A stretch of 44,330 nt of DNA, from assembly GCF_030165005.1 (NCBI RefSeq), contig NZ_JASNNW010000026.1, forward strand, positions 1 to 44,330, in the 5' to 3' direction. This stretch comes from Blastococcus capsensis. GTDB taxonomy: Bacteria > Actinomycetota > Actinomycetes > Mycobacteriales > Geodermatophilaceae. Position 1 is the first letter of the stretch. Every line of letters starts with the position of its first letter. The notes below the pieces were generated by a model, which searched no databases, was not told the origin of the DNA, and saw only the letters and a program-made list of their open reading frames with translations. A program made the translations under genes and the position numbers. Shown here piece by piece: positions 35,441 to 44,231 of the stretch.

Positions 35441-36744
35441 GGACGGCCGCCCAACGACGCCAGCAGCTCCTCGGCCCGCGGGGCGTGCAGCGGCGAGAAG
35501 TAGGGATTGGTGTCCAGCGCCTGGGTCAAGGTCGCCCGCGCCTCATCGGACTGGCCGAGAGCGGCTTCGATCGCGCCCCGGTGGTAGAGGAACGACGCAC
35601 TGGCTCCGCCGAGCGCGGTCGCCTGCTGCGCGTGCGGCAGCGCCTCGGCGTCCCGACCGGCGCTGTGCAGTGCCCACGCCAGCGCGTCGTGGGAGTCGAT
35701 GTTCTGCCGCCGCCCGAACTCCGCCTGCGCCGCCGCCACCGCCGCCGCCGGATCGCCGTGGTCGGCGGCGAACAGCGCCGTGGTCAGGTCGTCGTTCACG
35801 CCGCTCGCGGCGAACAAACGTTGGACCGTCTCGACCAGCGCGAACTGCTGCTCCGCCTCGTCGGTTCGGCCTTGCGACTCCAGGTACTCCCCGTACTCGA
35901 CGAGGTACTCCGGCAGCGGCTGGGTGTCCACCACCGACCGGAAGGCCTCGATCGCCGCGTCCACCTCTCCCCGGGCAGCCAGCACCCGGGCCCGGCCCAG
36001 CAGCAGAGCCGGATCCCCCGGCGCGGCCTCGAGGCCGGCGGTGAACTGCTCGGCTGCCTCCTCCAGGTCACCGGCCGAGAACGCCAGTCCACCCAGGTAG
36101 GTGCGGCAGAACGCCTCCCCCGCCCCACCCTGCGCAGTCGCCAGGGCCTGCTCCAGGGCCGACCGGGCGCCGGCGAGATCCCCGTGCAGCTCCGCGTCAT
36201 AGGACGCCCGCGCGAAGGAGGCCAGGCCCGGCTGCAGCGCCAGCATCCGCTGCAGCGCCTCGGTCGCTCCCGCGTAGTCCCCCAGCTGGGTGCGTGCATC
36301 GGTGAGCACACCCCACGCGGTGGCGTTGTAGGCATTGATCACCAGCGCCTGACCCGCCAGATCCGCCGCCGCGGCGAAATCGTGCCGGGCGTTGGCCAAC
36401 GCGCCCTGCCCGGTCAGCGCCGCGTCGTTACCCTCAGGCCGCCGGGCGAGCGACTCCCGCAGGGCGCCCTCGGCCTTGTCGTAGTACGACGGGTCCGCGG
36501 TCACCCGGGCCTGCTCCACGTAGGACGAGCCCAGCTGCGCCCACGTCGTGTAGTCGCCCGGGACGTCCTCCAGCCGGCGCTGCGCGGCGTCGATGGACGC
36601 CGTCAGGGGATCGCTCTGGGCAGTCGCCGCCTGCTGTTGCGCGGCGGCGTCGCCGTCGACGGAGGCGGTGTAGAAAGCCGCCAGCGCGACCACCAGGAAC
36701 AGGCAACCGACCACCACCGCGCTCACCGCGGTCCGGGTGCGCAC
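35437..36744 (-). CDS. Membrane-anchored TPR protein
   Basis: This 435-residue protein has an N-terminal membrane helix (AVSAVVVGCLFLVVALAAFYTA) and about nine TPR repeats over residues 60-425, for example YAGATEALQRMLALQPG, LEEAAEQFTAGLEAAPGDPALLLGRARVL and DEARATLTQALDTNPYFSPLHAPRAEEL. It is probably exported and tethered, and serves as a protein-protein scaffold. GTG 36744 lies two bases from the stop of the upstream remnant, and its own stop overlaps the NicO start, so the cluster is one operon. Function is unknown; repeated DUF4331-TPR-NicO neighbourhoods suggest a shared surface or metal role, an inference. Confidence 0.87.
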   Translation of the reverse strand: MRTRTAVSAVVVGCLFLVVALAAFYTASVDGDAAAQQQAATAQSDPLTASIDAAQRRLEDVPGDYTTWAQLGSSYVEQARVTADPSYYDKAEGALRESLARRPEGNDAALTGQGALANARHDFAAAADLAGQALVINAYNATAWGVLTDARTQLGDYAGATEALQRMLALQPGLASFARASYDAELHGDLAGARSALEQALATAQGGAGEAFCRTYLGGLAFSAGDLEEAAEQFTAGLEAAPGDPALLLGRARVLAARGEVDAAIEAFRSVVDTQPLPEYLVEYGEYLESQGRTDEAEQQFALVETVQRLFAASGVNDDLTTALFAADHGDPAAAVAAAQAEFGRRQNIDSHDALAWALHSAGRDAEALPHAQQATALGGASASFLYHRGAIEAALGQSDEARATLTQALDTNPYFSPLHAPRAEELLASLGGRP

Positions 36745-36746
36745 GA

Positions 36747-36930
36747 TCAGACGCCCGGAAGGTCACCGGCGAGGGGCTGCCGGTCCTCGCCCGTGCTGAC
36801 ATCCGGTGCGTACGCGGCCTGCTCGGGAGTGCTGCCGGCCACGGTGGCCTCCTTCGGTGTGCTGTTCGCCGTCCGCCCCTGGTGCGGGAGCGGGCACGGC
36901 AGGGAGGGTACGTACCTGCGCGCGTGGCCG
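36747..36930 (-). pseudogene. 3-prime remnant of a gene interrupted by a G/C homopolymer tract
   Basis: The minus-strand frame ending at 36747 reads SLPCPLPHQGRTANSTPK and VAGSTPEQAAYAPDVSTGED before its stop, two bases from the TPR start. This fits the tail of a real gene between DUF4331 and TPR. Upstream it runs into the homopolymer tract and loses meaning. I do not recognise the family, and it may not be coding. Confidence 0.35.
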
Positions 36931-37110
<180 letters not shown>

Positions 37111-37123
37111 ACGACCGTTGCAC

Positions 37124-38884
37124 TCAGCCCTCCGCGGTGACCACCCCCGTGCGACGCGGGGGACGGCTGCGGATCAGCGAAGCGGCACCGGCGCCGATCA
37201 GCAGCACCGCGGCCGAGCCGGTCAGCGCAGGAAGGAGCGTCTGGCCGGCCACCGGCTGGACGCCGCTGCCGGCCGAGCCACCCGGCGCCGAGCCACCCGG
37301 CGCGGCGACGGCCGAACTCGGGGCCACGTTCCGGTCTGCCCCCGTACCGCCACCCCGGTTGACGGCCCGGGTGTTCGGCCCGGGGAGGTACGGGAAGGTG
37401 CCGCTGAACCCGTTGTCGTTCGAGTCGACCTTGTCACCCTTCCTCAGTGCCTCGAAGGCGGCCTCGCGGTCCTCCGGGACGTTGGTGACGTCGTAGATGC
37501 CCTCGAGGGCCAGGAGCTCGATGTCGACCACGTCGTCGGTGAGCCGGCGACCGTTCGGGAAGCCCTGGATGTCACCGCCGATGACGCCGAGCCGGCTGGC
37601 GCTGCTCAACGGTTTCCCGTCGAGGCCCGTCGGCCCGGTGATCGACATGTTGAGCCGCAACATCTCCGAGGGCTGGAATGCGCTCGGATCCGCGGCCGCG
37701 TTCAACGCCTGCGAGTTGAGGTTGACGTTGATCGGGTTCTCCGTGGCGGGATCCCCGTCGACATCGACGACGTCGCTCTTCACGATGCCGGTGAGGAACA
37801 CCTCGAACAGGTCGTACCGCGGGGTCGGCGGCGCCGGGATGCCGTAGATGGCTTCGATCAACCGTGGCACCTCGGGCTCGAGCACCCGGGCGACGACGGC
37901 GCCGCCAGCGGCCTCGACGTCCGCGGCGGGGTCGATCGAGTTGAAGGCGTCCTTGAGCCCGACGGGCACCACGACCTCGTTGACCAGCGGCTGTCCGAGA
38001 CGGGACACCTGGGTGTAGTCCGCCGACGCAGCAGTACCGTCCGCGTTGCGCAGGGTGGGCCGCGTCGTCGTGCTCCACACACCGATGACCGGGTTCTTGT
38101 CGGGATCGCCGTTGATGGCGACCGCGGACTTGGGCAGCTCCAGCGCGATGCTGTTCACGTTGAAGCCGGCCAGGGTGTCGTGGCCCCGCTCGTCGAGGTC
38201 AGCGCCGTACAGCAGGTCGAAGACCCGGATGTCCAGGAAGAACGGGTCATCCGCCTGAGTGGCCAGCGTCTTGCCACCACCGTGGACGGGAGTGACCGCC
38301 GGCTGGCGCAGATTGCCCACGTAGTCCTCCGAGGTGCCCATGCTGGCCTTCCCCACGTAGGACGGCGCGGCCTGGCCCTCGGCGACCGGGTGGCCGAAGG
38401 TGTGGCCGCCGTCGGTGCTCACGTCGAGGGTGAAGTACTGCCGGTACAGCAGGTTCTCGTCGTCGAGTGAGGTGACCGGGCCGTTGTTGTAGAGGAACGT
38501 GTCCCCGGTGCGGAGGTCCTCGGTGTTGAACCGCCACCGGTAGGTCAGGTCGGCGACGGCGTCGCCGTTGTTGTCGATGTGGACCATGTACTCCGCATCG
38601 TCGGCCCACGGGTGAAAGTTCGGTCCCTGGAGGGGCTCCTGGAACGGGATCCAGTTGGCGATGAAGACGACGTTGTCCTTGTTCTCCGGGCTGGAGAAGG
38701 CGTAGACGTCGGTGTTGTCCACGAGCGGATCGCCCAGGATCAGCGGCGCCTCACGGTGACTGGAGCCCATGGCCGCGGTGGGCATCAGCCCGATCACGGC
38801 CGAGCCGGCGAGGAGGCCCCCCGCGGCGAACAGAGCGGTGGCACGACGGCCCCGGCTCTGGAGGAGTCGTTCGGAACTGAGCAT
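37124..38884 (-). CDS. DUF4331-family secreted surface protein with C-terminal anchor
   Basis: This 586-residue protein has a signal peptide (ALFAAGGLLAGSAVIGLMPTAAMG), then the DUF4331 hallmark SSHREAPLILGDPLVDNTDVYAFSS (41-65). The rest of the domain follows, with YMVHIDNNGDAVADLTYRWRF, DDPFFLDIRVFD and GFNVNSIALELP. A Gly/Ser/Pro-rich stalk and a membrane helix with basic end (LPALTGSAAVLLIGAGAASLIRSRPPRR) form the C-terminus. LPALTG only loosely resembles a sortase signal. The domain has no established activity; members are often metal- or stress-linked. The ATG start is preceded by GGGAAGGGAAG and a palindrome at 38900. Confidence 0.87.
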   Translation of the reverse strand: MLSSERLLQSRGRRATALFAAGGLLAGSAVIGLMPTAAMGSSHREAPLILGDPLVDNTDVYAFSSPENKDNVVFIANWIPFQEPLQGPNFHPWADDAEYMVHIDNNGDAVADLTYRWRFNTEDLRTGDTFLYNNGPVTSLDDENLLYRQYFTLDVSTDGGHTFGHPVAEGQAAPSYVGKASMGTSEDYVGNLRQPAVTPVHGGGKTLATQADDPFFLDIRVFDLLYGADLDERGHDTLAGFNVNSIALELPKSAVAINGDPDKNPVIGVWSTTTRPTLRNADGTAASADYTQVSRLGQPLVNEVVVPVGLKDAFNSIDPAADVEAAGGAVVARVLEPEVPRLIEAIYGIPAPPTPRYDLFEVFLTGIVKSDVVDVDGDPATENPINVNLNSQALNAAADPSAFQPSEMLRLNMSITGPTGLDGKPLSSASRLGVIGGDIQGFPNGRRLTDDVVDIELLALEGIYDVTNVPEDREAAFEALRKGDKVDSNDNGFSGTFPYLPGPNTRAVNRGGGTGADRNVAPSSAVAAPGGSAPGGSAGSGVQPVAGQTLLPALTGSAAVLLIGAGAASLIRSRPPRRTGVVTAEG

Positions 38885-39243
38885 GCGCTTCCCTTCCCCG
38901 ATCGCCCACTGCGGGCGATCACCGACATGACGTCGCAGCCAGCCGGTCGGGAAGCCAGCGAGCCGCCCGATGGGCGATCCACCAGGAGATACGTGCGCTC
39001 GAGCCCGTCGTCCTGCTGCGACGCGCGAAGGAGATCAGTGAATTGCCTGCCGGCGCTCGCGGAAAGTGCCGTGAATCACAGGCACTCGGCCCGGCGTCGC
39101 AATCTGTCACGTGACGGAGACGCAAAACATAAGATGGCTGTCCACTCGATCGCCCGCCATGGAGCGTCCCGCCGGCTCTCCACGCTCCTCGGATGACGAT
39201 CGGCAGGGCGCCGGTCGGGCCGTCGTGACCTGTTCCCCGGCCG
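38885..39243. promoter_or_regulatory. Upstream region of the DUF4331 cluster with repeated GATCGCCC boxes
   Basis: No gene is supported here. GATCGCCC (38900-38907) and GGGCGATC (38913-38920) form an 8-pair palindrome with a 5-base centre, 16 bases before the start. The same box recurs at 38972-38979 and 39148-39155. A GTCACGTGAC palindrome is at 39106-39115, and 39121-39135 is locally AT-rich. The region probably holds the promoter and operators of the minus-strand cluster. Confidence 0.45.
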
Positions 39244-39384
39244 TCACGCCGTTACGCCCGCACATGACCGAAGGACGGGCCACCGGCCCCCGTCGGCCTT
39301 CAGGTGGAACCACAGGCCGGCACCCCCCACGAGCACCACGGCGAGGACGATCAGGAGGACGACGCCGCCGCTCACGTGGCGCAC
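39244..39384 (-). CDS. Possible small single-helix membrane protein
   Basis: From GTG 39384 a 46-residue frame gives a basic start VRHVSGG, one strong hydrophobic helix (VVLLIVLAVVLVGGAGLWFHL) and a short polar tail. Size and topology fit the many small actinobacterial membrane proteins, but there is no homologue I can name. A longer frame to 39582 adds non-domain sequence. Confidence 0.35.
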   Translation of the reverse strand: MRHVSGGVVLLIVLAVVLVGGAGLWFHLKADGGRWPVLRSCAGVTA

Positions 39385-39563
39385 CGCCACTACGGCGAGA
39401 AAGGGCGGCCGCCAGGCCCGTGGTCGAAGATCCCGCCATCCGAGCACGCCGTCGGACCGGTGCCCGAGGCCTGTCACCCGACCAGGCGCAAGGGCAGGGG
39501 GCACCGACTCCGCCGGGTGCGGTCGACGGGACGGAGCTCCCCCGGCTGCCAGGATGGGCAACG

Positions 39564-40076
39564 ATGACCACCGTCCCCTCACCCGTGCGCGAGCCCGCCT
39601 GGTCGCTGCCCCGGTCGGCGATCGGCCTGTGGGCCACCGAGGGCGTGATCGGGGCGGTCCTGCTGTGGCTGGGGATCGGGGGGTTCCTGCTGTTCGTACC
39701 GGCCTCGGCGGGCGGCCCGGTTCCCGTCCTGCGCTGGCTGCTGCCCGTCCTGGGGGTGGTCCAGGCCGTCGTCAGCATCGGCATCAGCCCGCGGATCAAG
39801 CACCGGGTCCACCGTTGGGAGATCACCGCGGAGGCGGCCTACACGCGCACCGGCTGGCTCACCCAGACCTGGACGCTGGTGCCCGTCTCCCGCATCCAGA
39901 CCGTCGACGTCACCCGCGGCGTGCTGCAGCAACTGTTCGGCCTGGCCACGGTCGCGGTGCTGACCGCCTCCAGCCAGGGCACGGTGCGCATCTGGCACCT
40001 CGAGCACGACGTCGCGCAGCGGGTCGCCGACGACCTCGCCCGGCGGGCCGAGCTCGTCCGCGACCACGCCACGTGA
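39564..40076 (+). CDS. bPH2 (YdbS-like) membrane protein
   Basis: This 170-residue protein has two membrane helices (GVIGAVLLWLGIGGFLLFV and LRWLLPVLGVVQAVVSIGI), then a bacterial PH domain 2: WEITAEAAYTRTGWLTQTWTLVPVSRIQTVDVTRGVLQQLFGLATVAVLTASS. The LVPVSRIQTVDV and QQLFGLATV segments are the family signature. It probably forms a complex with the next gene product, which starts inside its stop (GTGA overlap). In Bacillus, YdbS/YdbT affect sensitivity to amylocyclicin-type bacteriocins. The role here is unknown. Confidence 0.9.
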   Translation: MTTVPSPVREPAWSLPRSAIGLWATEGVIGAVLLWLGIGGFLLFVPASAGGPVPVLRWLLPVLGVVQAVVSIGISPRIKHRVHRWEITAEAAYTRTGWLTQTWTLVPVSRIQTVDVTRGVLQQLFGLATVAVLTASSQGTVRIWHLEHDVAQRVADDLARRAELVRDHAT

Positions 40077-41521
40077 CCGCCCCGGGCCGGCGGACCTCCC
40101 CCCGCATCGTGCTGGTGCACACGGTCACCTTCCGGCAGGCCCGGCAGTTCGTGCCGGTGCTCATCCCGGTCGTCGCGGCCACCGGCCTCGACGGCGGAGG
40201 GACGATCGCCGCGCTGGTCGTGGGCATCACCGTCTTCTCCGCCGCCGTCGCCGCCGTCGCCTGGTGGCGGTTCGGCTACACCGACGGGCCGGCCTCCGTC
40301 GTGGTCACCCGCGGCCTGCTGTCCCGCTCGGTGCGCACCGTGCCGAACGACCGGATCCGCGGCGTCGAGGTGGAGGCACCGGCGCTGCACCGGCTCTTCG
40401 GTCTCGTCCGGGTGCGCATCGACGCCGCCGCGGGAGCCGCCGGGGAGGACGAGGAACTCGTGGTCGACGGCGTTCCGCGCGCCGAGGGCGACCGGCTGCG
40501 CGTCGCCGTCCTCACCCACCGCGGAGCGCCCGGGGTTCCCGCCGAGGACACCGGACCGGCCGAGGAGGAGCTCTCCCGCTGGGACAACCGGTGGCTGCTG
40601 TACGCGCCCCTGGTCGGCAGCTACCTGGCGCTGCCCCTGGCCGGGCTCGGCGCCCTGCTGCGCTTCGGCGACGAGCTTCCCGGTGACCTGCTGGACGGCG
40701 TGGAGCTGCTCGACGTCCCGGCGGGGTGGATGATCGGCGTCGCGCTCGTCGGCATGCTGCTGCTCGTCGGCGCCGGCTCGGTCGTCGGCGCGGCCGTCGT
40801 CAACTGGGGGTTCCGGCTGGCGCGCCGCGGCAGCTCGCTGATCGCCGTCCGCGGGCTGCTCACCCGGCGGCACACCGAGCTGGAGCTCGACCGCATCCGG
40901 GGGATCACGGTGTCGGAGGGGCTGGGCATGCGCTGGGTGCGCGCGGCTCGCGTCGGCGCGCTGGTGACCGGGCTGGGCGACGCCGAGCGCCGGGGGCAGC
41001 TGCTGCCGCTCGGCCCTCGTACGGAGGCGTGGTCGCTGACCCACCGGCTAATCGACGACCCCGGACCGCTGCACCCCCATCCCCCCGCGGCGCTGCGCCG
41101 GCGGGTGGTCCGCGCGCTCGCCGCCGGCCTGCTGGTCACGGCGGCAGGCGGCGTGCTCGCGGCCTCGCTGGGCCGCTGGGAGCTGCTCGCGGCGGGCGTC
41201 GCGCTGACCCTCCTCGGCGCCCCGCTGGCCCGCGGCTTGTACGCCTCCCTCGGTCACGCCGCCGGCCCGCGCTCCTTCAGCGTGCGGCGCGGGTGGCTGG
41301 TGCGCGAGCAGGCCGTCCTGGAGCGCCGGGCCGTCGTCGGCTGGGAGGTCCGGCAGTCGCTGTTCCAGCGCCGGGCCGGGCTGGCCACCGTCACCGCCTG
41401 CGTCGGCGCGGGCAGCGGCGGTTACGCCGCGGTGGACATGGCTACCGGCGACGTCGCCGGGTTCGCCCTCGCCGCCTCCGGCCCGTGGGCCGGGACGCTG
41501 GTCGCCCGCCGGGAGGGCTGA
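40073..41521 (+). CDS. bPH2 (YdbT-like) membrane protein with three PH domains
   Basis: This 482-residue partner of the preceding gene has pairs of membrane helices (FVPVLIPVVAATGL, LVVGITVFSAAVAAVAWW; WMIGVALVGMLLLVGAGSVVGAAVV; ALAAGLLVTAAGGVLAASL), each followed by a bPH2 domain. The domains are VVVTRGLLSRSVRTVPNDRIRGVEVEAPALHRLFGLVRVRI, IAVRGLLTRRHTELELDRIRGITVSEGLGMRW and SVRRGWLVREQAVLERRAVVGWEVRQSLFQRRAGLATVTACV. This triple layout is typical of YdbT. GTG 40073 overlaps the upstream stop. Confidence 0.9.
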   Translation: MTAPGRRTSPRIVLVHTVTFRQARQFVPVLIPVVAATGLDGGGTIAALVVGITVFSAAVAAVAWWRFGYTDGPASVVVTRGLLSRSVRTVPNDRIRGVEVEAPALHRLFGLVRVRIDAAAGAAGEDEELVVDGVPRAEGDRLRVAVLTHRGAPGVPAEDTGPAEEELSRWDNRWLLYAPLVGSYLALPLAGLGALLRFGDELPGDLLDGVELLDVPAGWMIGVALVGMLLLVGAGSVVGAAVVNWGFRLARRGSSLIAVRGLLTRRHTELELDRIRGITVSEGLGMRWVRAARVGALVTGLGDAERRGQLLPLGPRTEAWSLTHRLIDDPGPLHPHPPAALRRRVVRALAAGLLVTAAGGVLAASLGRWELLAAGVALTLLGAPLARGLYASLGHAAGPRSFSVRRGWLVREQAVLERRAVVGWEVRQSLFQRRAGLATVTACVGAGSGGYAAVDMATGDVAGFALAASGPWAGTLVARREG

Positions 41522-41624
41522 CCCGGCGCGGGTGCGCCGGCAGAAACGAAAGTGAACCTTTCCTTACCGGTGCTTGTGGATCATCCGCGCGGGTAGCTGG
41601 CCGGTCGATGCAACCCCGCAGGAG

Positions 41625-42347
41625 TCACTCCGCGAGCCCGCCGGCCTGCCCGCCGAGGCCGCCGGCCTCCTTGCCCAGGCCCACCCGGCCGGCGAGTGCG
41701 GCTGCCTCCACCCGCGTCGCCACGTCCAGCCGGCGCAGCAGGTGCGCCACCAGCCGCTTCGTCGTCCGCTCCGAGACGTGCAGCGTCGTCGCGATGTCCA
41801 CGGTGCTGGTGCCGTCGGCGACCAGCCGCCACAGCCGGCGCTCGTCGGCGGTCAGCTGGTCGGCGATGCTCTGCTGCCCGCTCGGCGCCGCGTCGGCGAG
41901 CAGCTGGCGCAACAGCGCCTCGGGCAGCACCGACCACCCGTCGAGGACGGCGAGCAGCGGACGCACCAGCGCGTCGGGGTCCGCGGTCTTCGGCAGGAAC
42001 CCCGACGCTCCCGCCCGCAGCGCCTCGATCGCCGCGTCCGCCTCGGCCAGCCCCGACAGCGCGACCACCCGCACCAGCGGATCCGCCCGGCGGATCGCCG
42101 CGATCGCCCTCGTCCCGCCCGGCGGTGGCATGTGCAGGTCGACGATCGCCACGTCGGCGTGGTGGCGGCGGACCAGCGCCGCGGCCGCCGACGCGTCCTC
42201 GGTCGTGCCCACCACCCGGACCCGTCCCCCGCTGAGCCCCGGCAGCAGCAGGCTCAGCCCGCGCGTGAACAGCGGGTGGTCGTCGACGACCACCACGTCC
42301 ACCGGCGGCCTGCGGCCAGCAGCGGCCGTGCCGTCGGCCTCGCTCAC
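41625..42347 (-). CDS. LuxR/NarL-type response regulator
   Basis: This 240-residue regulator has a receiver domain: VVVVDDHPLFTRGLSLLLPG with the acidic pair, phosphoacceptor D70 in VAIVDLHMPPPGG, and lysine in GASGFLPKTAD. The LuxR helix-turn-helix at about 165-225 is LTADERRLWRLVADGTSTVDIATTLHVSERTTKRLVAHLLRRL. The recognition part TTKRLVAHLLRRL departs from the common TVKxHVxxIL, so its targets may be unusual. A tail of Gly/Ala follows. GTG 42347 with GGGAG is chosen; a longer frame (to 42437) adds Arg/Pro-rich sequence. The divergent kinase gene 62 bases away is its likely partner. Confidence 0.87.
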   Translation of the reverse strand: MSEADGTAAAGRRPPVDVVVVDDHPLFTRGLSLLLPGLSGGRVRVVGTTEDASAAAALVRRHHADVAIVDLHMPPPGGTRAIAAIRRADPLVRVVALSGLAEADAAIEALRAGASGFLPKTADPDALVRPLLAVLDGWSVLPEALLRQLLADAAPSGQQSIADQLTADERRLWRLVADGTSTVDIATTLHVSERTTKRLVAHLLRRLDVATRVEAAALAGRVGLGKEAGGLGGQAGGLAE

Positions 42348-42409
42348 TTCACTCCCGAAGGTCGGCGCGTCGCCCGGCGTGGCCGCCCGGACTCCCCGAG
42401 GAGGTGCCC

Positions 42410-43144
42410 GTGACCCTGGCCGCCGACACCCAGCCACCGCCGCACGGCCGTGGATTGCTCAACGATCTCGCCCGCGTGCTGCGCGCGCATCTCCCGCGCC
42501 CCCGCCGGGCGGATCCAACAGATGAGGCGACCAGCACCGAGGACGCCGCCATCCGGGCCCTGTGCCACGACATGCGGACACCGCTGGCCTCCCTGGAGGC
42601 GGTGCTCGGGTCGCTCGACCGCGCTCCGGCGCAGCGAGCCGAGCTGCTCGAGCTGGCCCGCGCGCAGACCGCGCACCTGTCGTCCATGCTGCGGACCGCC
42701 GATGCCAGCGGCGGTGCCGTCCGCCGGTCGCGGACGACCCGCCGGCTCGGCGACGTCGTCCTGGCGGCCGTGGCATCGTCCGGCCTGCCCCGGTCGCAGC
42801 TGACCCTGGACATGCCGGAGGACGCCGGGAGCGTGGCCGTCGGCGACGCCCGCGTCCAGCGGATCCTGATCAACCTCCTCGAGAACGCCCACCGCCACGG
42901 CGGCGGCGCCCCCGTCCGGCTGCTGGTCAGCCGCCGGGCCGGCTGGGTGGAGCTGGCCCTCGGCCAGGGCGGCGTCCCGGTCGACCGGATCGTCCAGCAC
43001 CTGGGCACCGCCCGCCCCCCGGTCGACCTGACCGGGCTGGGGCTGTGGTCGGTGCAGCAGCAGACGCGCGAGCTCGGCGGGCGGTTGCTGTGGGCCGACC
43101 GGGACGGCGAGTTCACGTTCACGGTGCAGCTCCCCGACCGCTGA
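42410..43144 (+). CDS. Sensor histidine kinase, cytoplasmic, with degenerate ATP-site box
   Basis: This 244-residue kinase lacks any membrane or obvious sensor domain. The H-box is LCHDMRTPLASLEAVLG with H53. The HATPase part has N-box INLLENAHRHGGG and a G2-like GLGLWSVQQQTRELGG. The G1 box, normally DxGxG, reads LALGQGGVPVDR, without the conserved aspartate, so nucleotide use may be altered. The second domain ends FTFTVQLPDR. GTG 42410 follows GAGGAGG. It is divergent from the LuxR regulator and likely forms a two-component pair with it. Confidence 0.83.
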   Translation: MTLAADTQPPPHGRGLLNDLARVLRAHLPRPRRADPTDEATSTEDAAIRALCHDMRTPLASLEAVLGSLDRAPAQRAELLELARAQTAHLSSMLRTADASGGAVRRSRTTRRLGDVVLAAVASSGLPRSQLTLDMPEDAGSVAVGDARVQRILINLLENAHRHGGGAPVRLLVSRRAGWVELALGQGGVPVDRIVQHLGTARPPVDLTGLGLWSVQQQTRELGGRLLWADRDGEFTFTVQLPDR

Positions 43145-43147
43145 GCT

Positions 43148-43203
43148 GCGCACATCGTCGTCCTCCGGACGACACCGCGACCACGAGCCGTCCCGATGTG
43201 CGC
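43148..43203. repeat. Dispersed palindromic repeat, family D, copy 2
   Basis: The outer arms GCGCACATCG (43148-43157) and CGATGTGCGC (43194-43203) pair perfectly. Inside, GTCGTCC-TCC-GGACGAC is a second hairpin, and 43158-43194 matches the reverse complement of 11838-11874 with three mismatches. It lies three bases after the kinase stop and may act as its terminator. Confidence 0.7.
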
Positions 43204-43277
43204 TGAGCGCGTCCGTCGCGCCTGCGCGGAACCCTCCGGGCCCCACTCGGCACGACCCGGCCCAGCTTGGCACCGGC

Positions 43278-43345
43278 GGGCCACCGGACGGCACGGGTGG
43301 GCCACCGGGGCGGGGCAGATCCCTTGTGCCACCGCGATCGCGGTG
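43278..43345. promoter_or_regulatory. Candidate operators before the manganese catalase gene
   Basis: GGGCCACCGG occurs at 43278-43287 and again at 43299-43308, starts 21 bases apart (two helical turns). CACCGCGATCGCGGTG (43330-43345) is a perfect 16-base palindrome ending 25 bases before the start. Both are placed to act as regulatory sites; no regulator is named by the sequence. Confidence 0.4.
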
Positions 43346-43370
43346 CAGGTGACGACGCAAGGAGAACGCC

Positions 43371-44231
43371 GTGTTCACGCACACCCAGGCCCTGCAGTAC
43401 GAGGCCAAGCCCGACGGTCCGGACCCGGCGTTCGCCCGCCGGCTGCAGGAGGTCCTCGGCGGCCAGTGGGGCGAGATGACCGTGGCCACCCAGTACCTGC
43501 TGCAGGGCTGGAACTGCCGGTTGCCCGGCAAGTACAAGGACATGCTGCTGTCGATCGGCACCGAGGAGCTGGCGCACGTCGAGATCCTGGTGACGATGAT
43601 CGACCGGCTGCTCGACCACATCCCGCTCAAGCCGGACGCCGCGGACCACAGCAAGGAGTCCGCCGCCGGGTACGGGCAGTCCAACCCGCAGCACGCGATC
43701 GTCAACGGTGGCGGCGCCTACCTCCGCGACAGCATGGGGTTCCCATGGAGCGGCGGGTACGTGACCGCGAGCGGCAACCTGATGGCCGACTTCCACTACA
43801 ACGCCACCGCCGAGATGCAGGGCCGGCTGCAGGTCTCGCGGCTGTACAACATGACCGACGACCCGGGGGTCAAGGAGACCCTGAAGTTCCTCATCGCCCG
43901 TGACCACATGCACCAGATGCAGTGGCTGGCCGCGATCGAGGAGCTCAAGGCGGACGGCCTCGAGGGCATCCCGGTGCCCGAGGCCTTCCCGATGGAGGAG
44001 GAGCCCGCCGACTTCGGCTACGCCTTCATCGTCGCCTCCGACGGCCCCGACGCCGCCGCCGGCCGCTGGGCGCACGGCCCGGCCCTGGACGGCCGCGGCG
44101 AGATGACCGCCCGGCCGATCGAGGCCGCCGCGGACGCACCGCAGCTGCCCCCGGGCGACCCGCGACTGTGGGGCACCCCGCAGATGCCCGGCCAGTCGAT
44201 GCTGCAGAAGGCCAAGGACCTGCTCACCTGA
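43371..44231 (+). CDS. Manganese catalase
   Basis: This non-heme catalase dismutates hydrogen peroxide at a dimanganese site. The 286-residue protein has all five ligands known from the Lactobacillus plantarum enzyme at the same residue numbers: E35 (WGEMTVATQ), E66 and H69 (EELAHVE), E148 (NATAEMQ) and H181 (RDHMHQM). The substrate-channel glycine-rich SGGYVTASGNLMADF and the C-terminal PGDPRLWGTPQMPGQ segments are also present. GTG 43371 is preceded by AAGGAGAAC. It probably contributes to oxidative and desiccation tolerance. Confidence 0.96.
   Translation: MFTHTQALQYEAKPDGPDPAFARRLQEVLGGQWGEMTVATQYLLQGWNCRLPGKYKDMLLSIGTEELAHVEILVTMIDRLLDHIPLKPDAADHSKESAAGYGQSNPQHAIVNGGGAYLRDSMGFPWSGGYVTASGNLMADFHYNATAEMQGRLQVSRLYNMTDDPGVKETLKFLIARDHMHQMQWLAAIEELKADGLEGIPVPEAFPMEEEPADFGYAFIVASDGPDAAAGRWAHGPALDGRGEMTARPIEAAADAPQLPPGDPRLWGTPQMPGQSMLQKAKDLLT

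Noticed and set aside
39111..40076. Longer version of the YdbS-like gene starting at 39111
   Set aside because: The added residues are Arg/Pro/Gly-rich and domainless, and would cover a likely regulatory region; ATG 39564 begins just before the first membrane helix.
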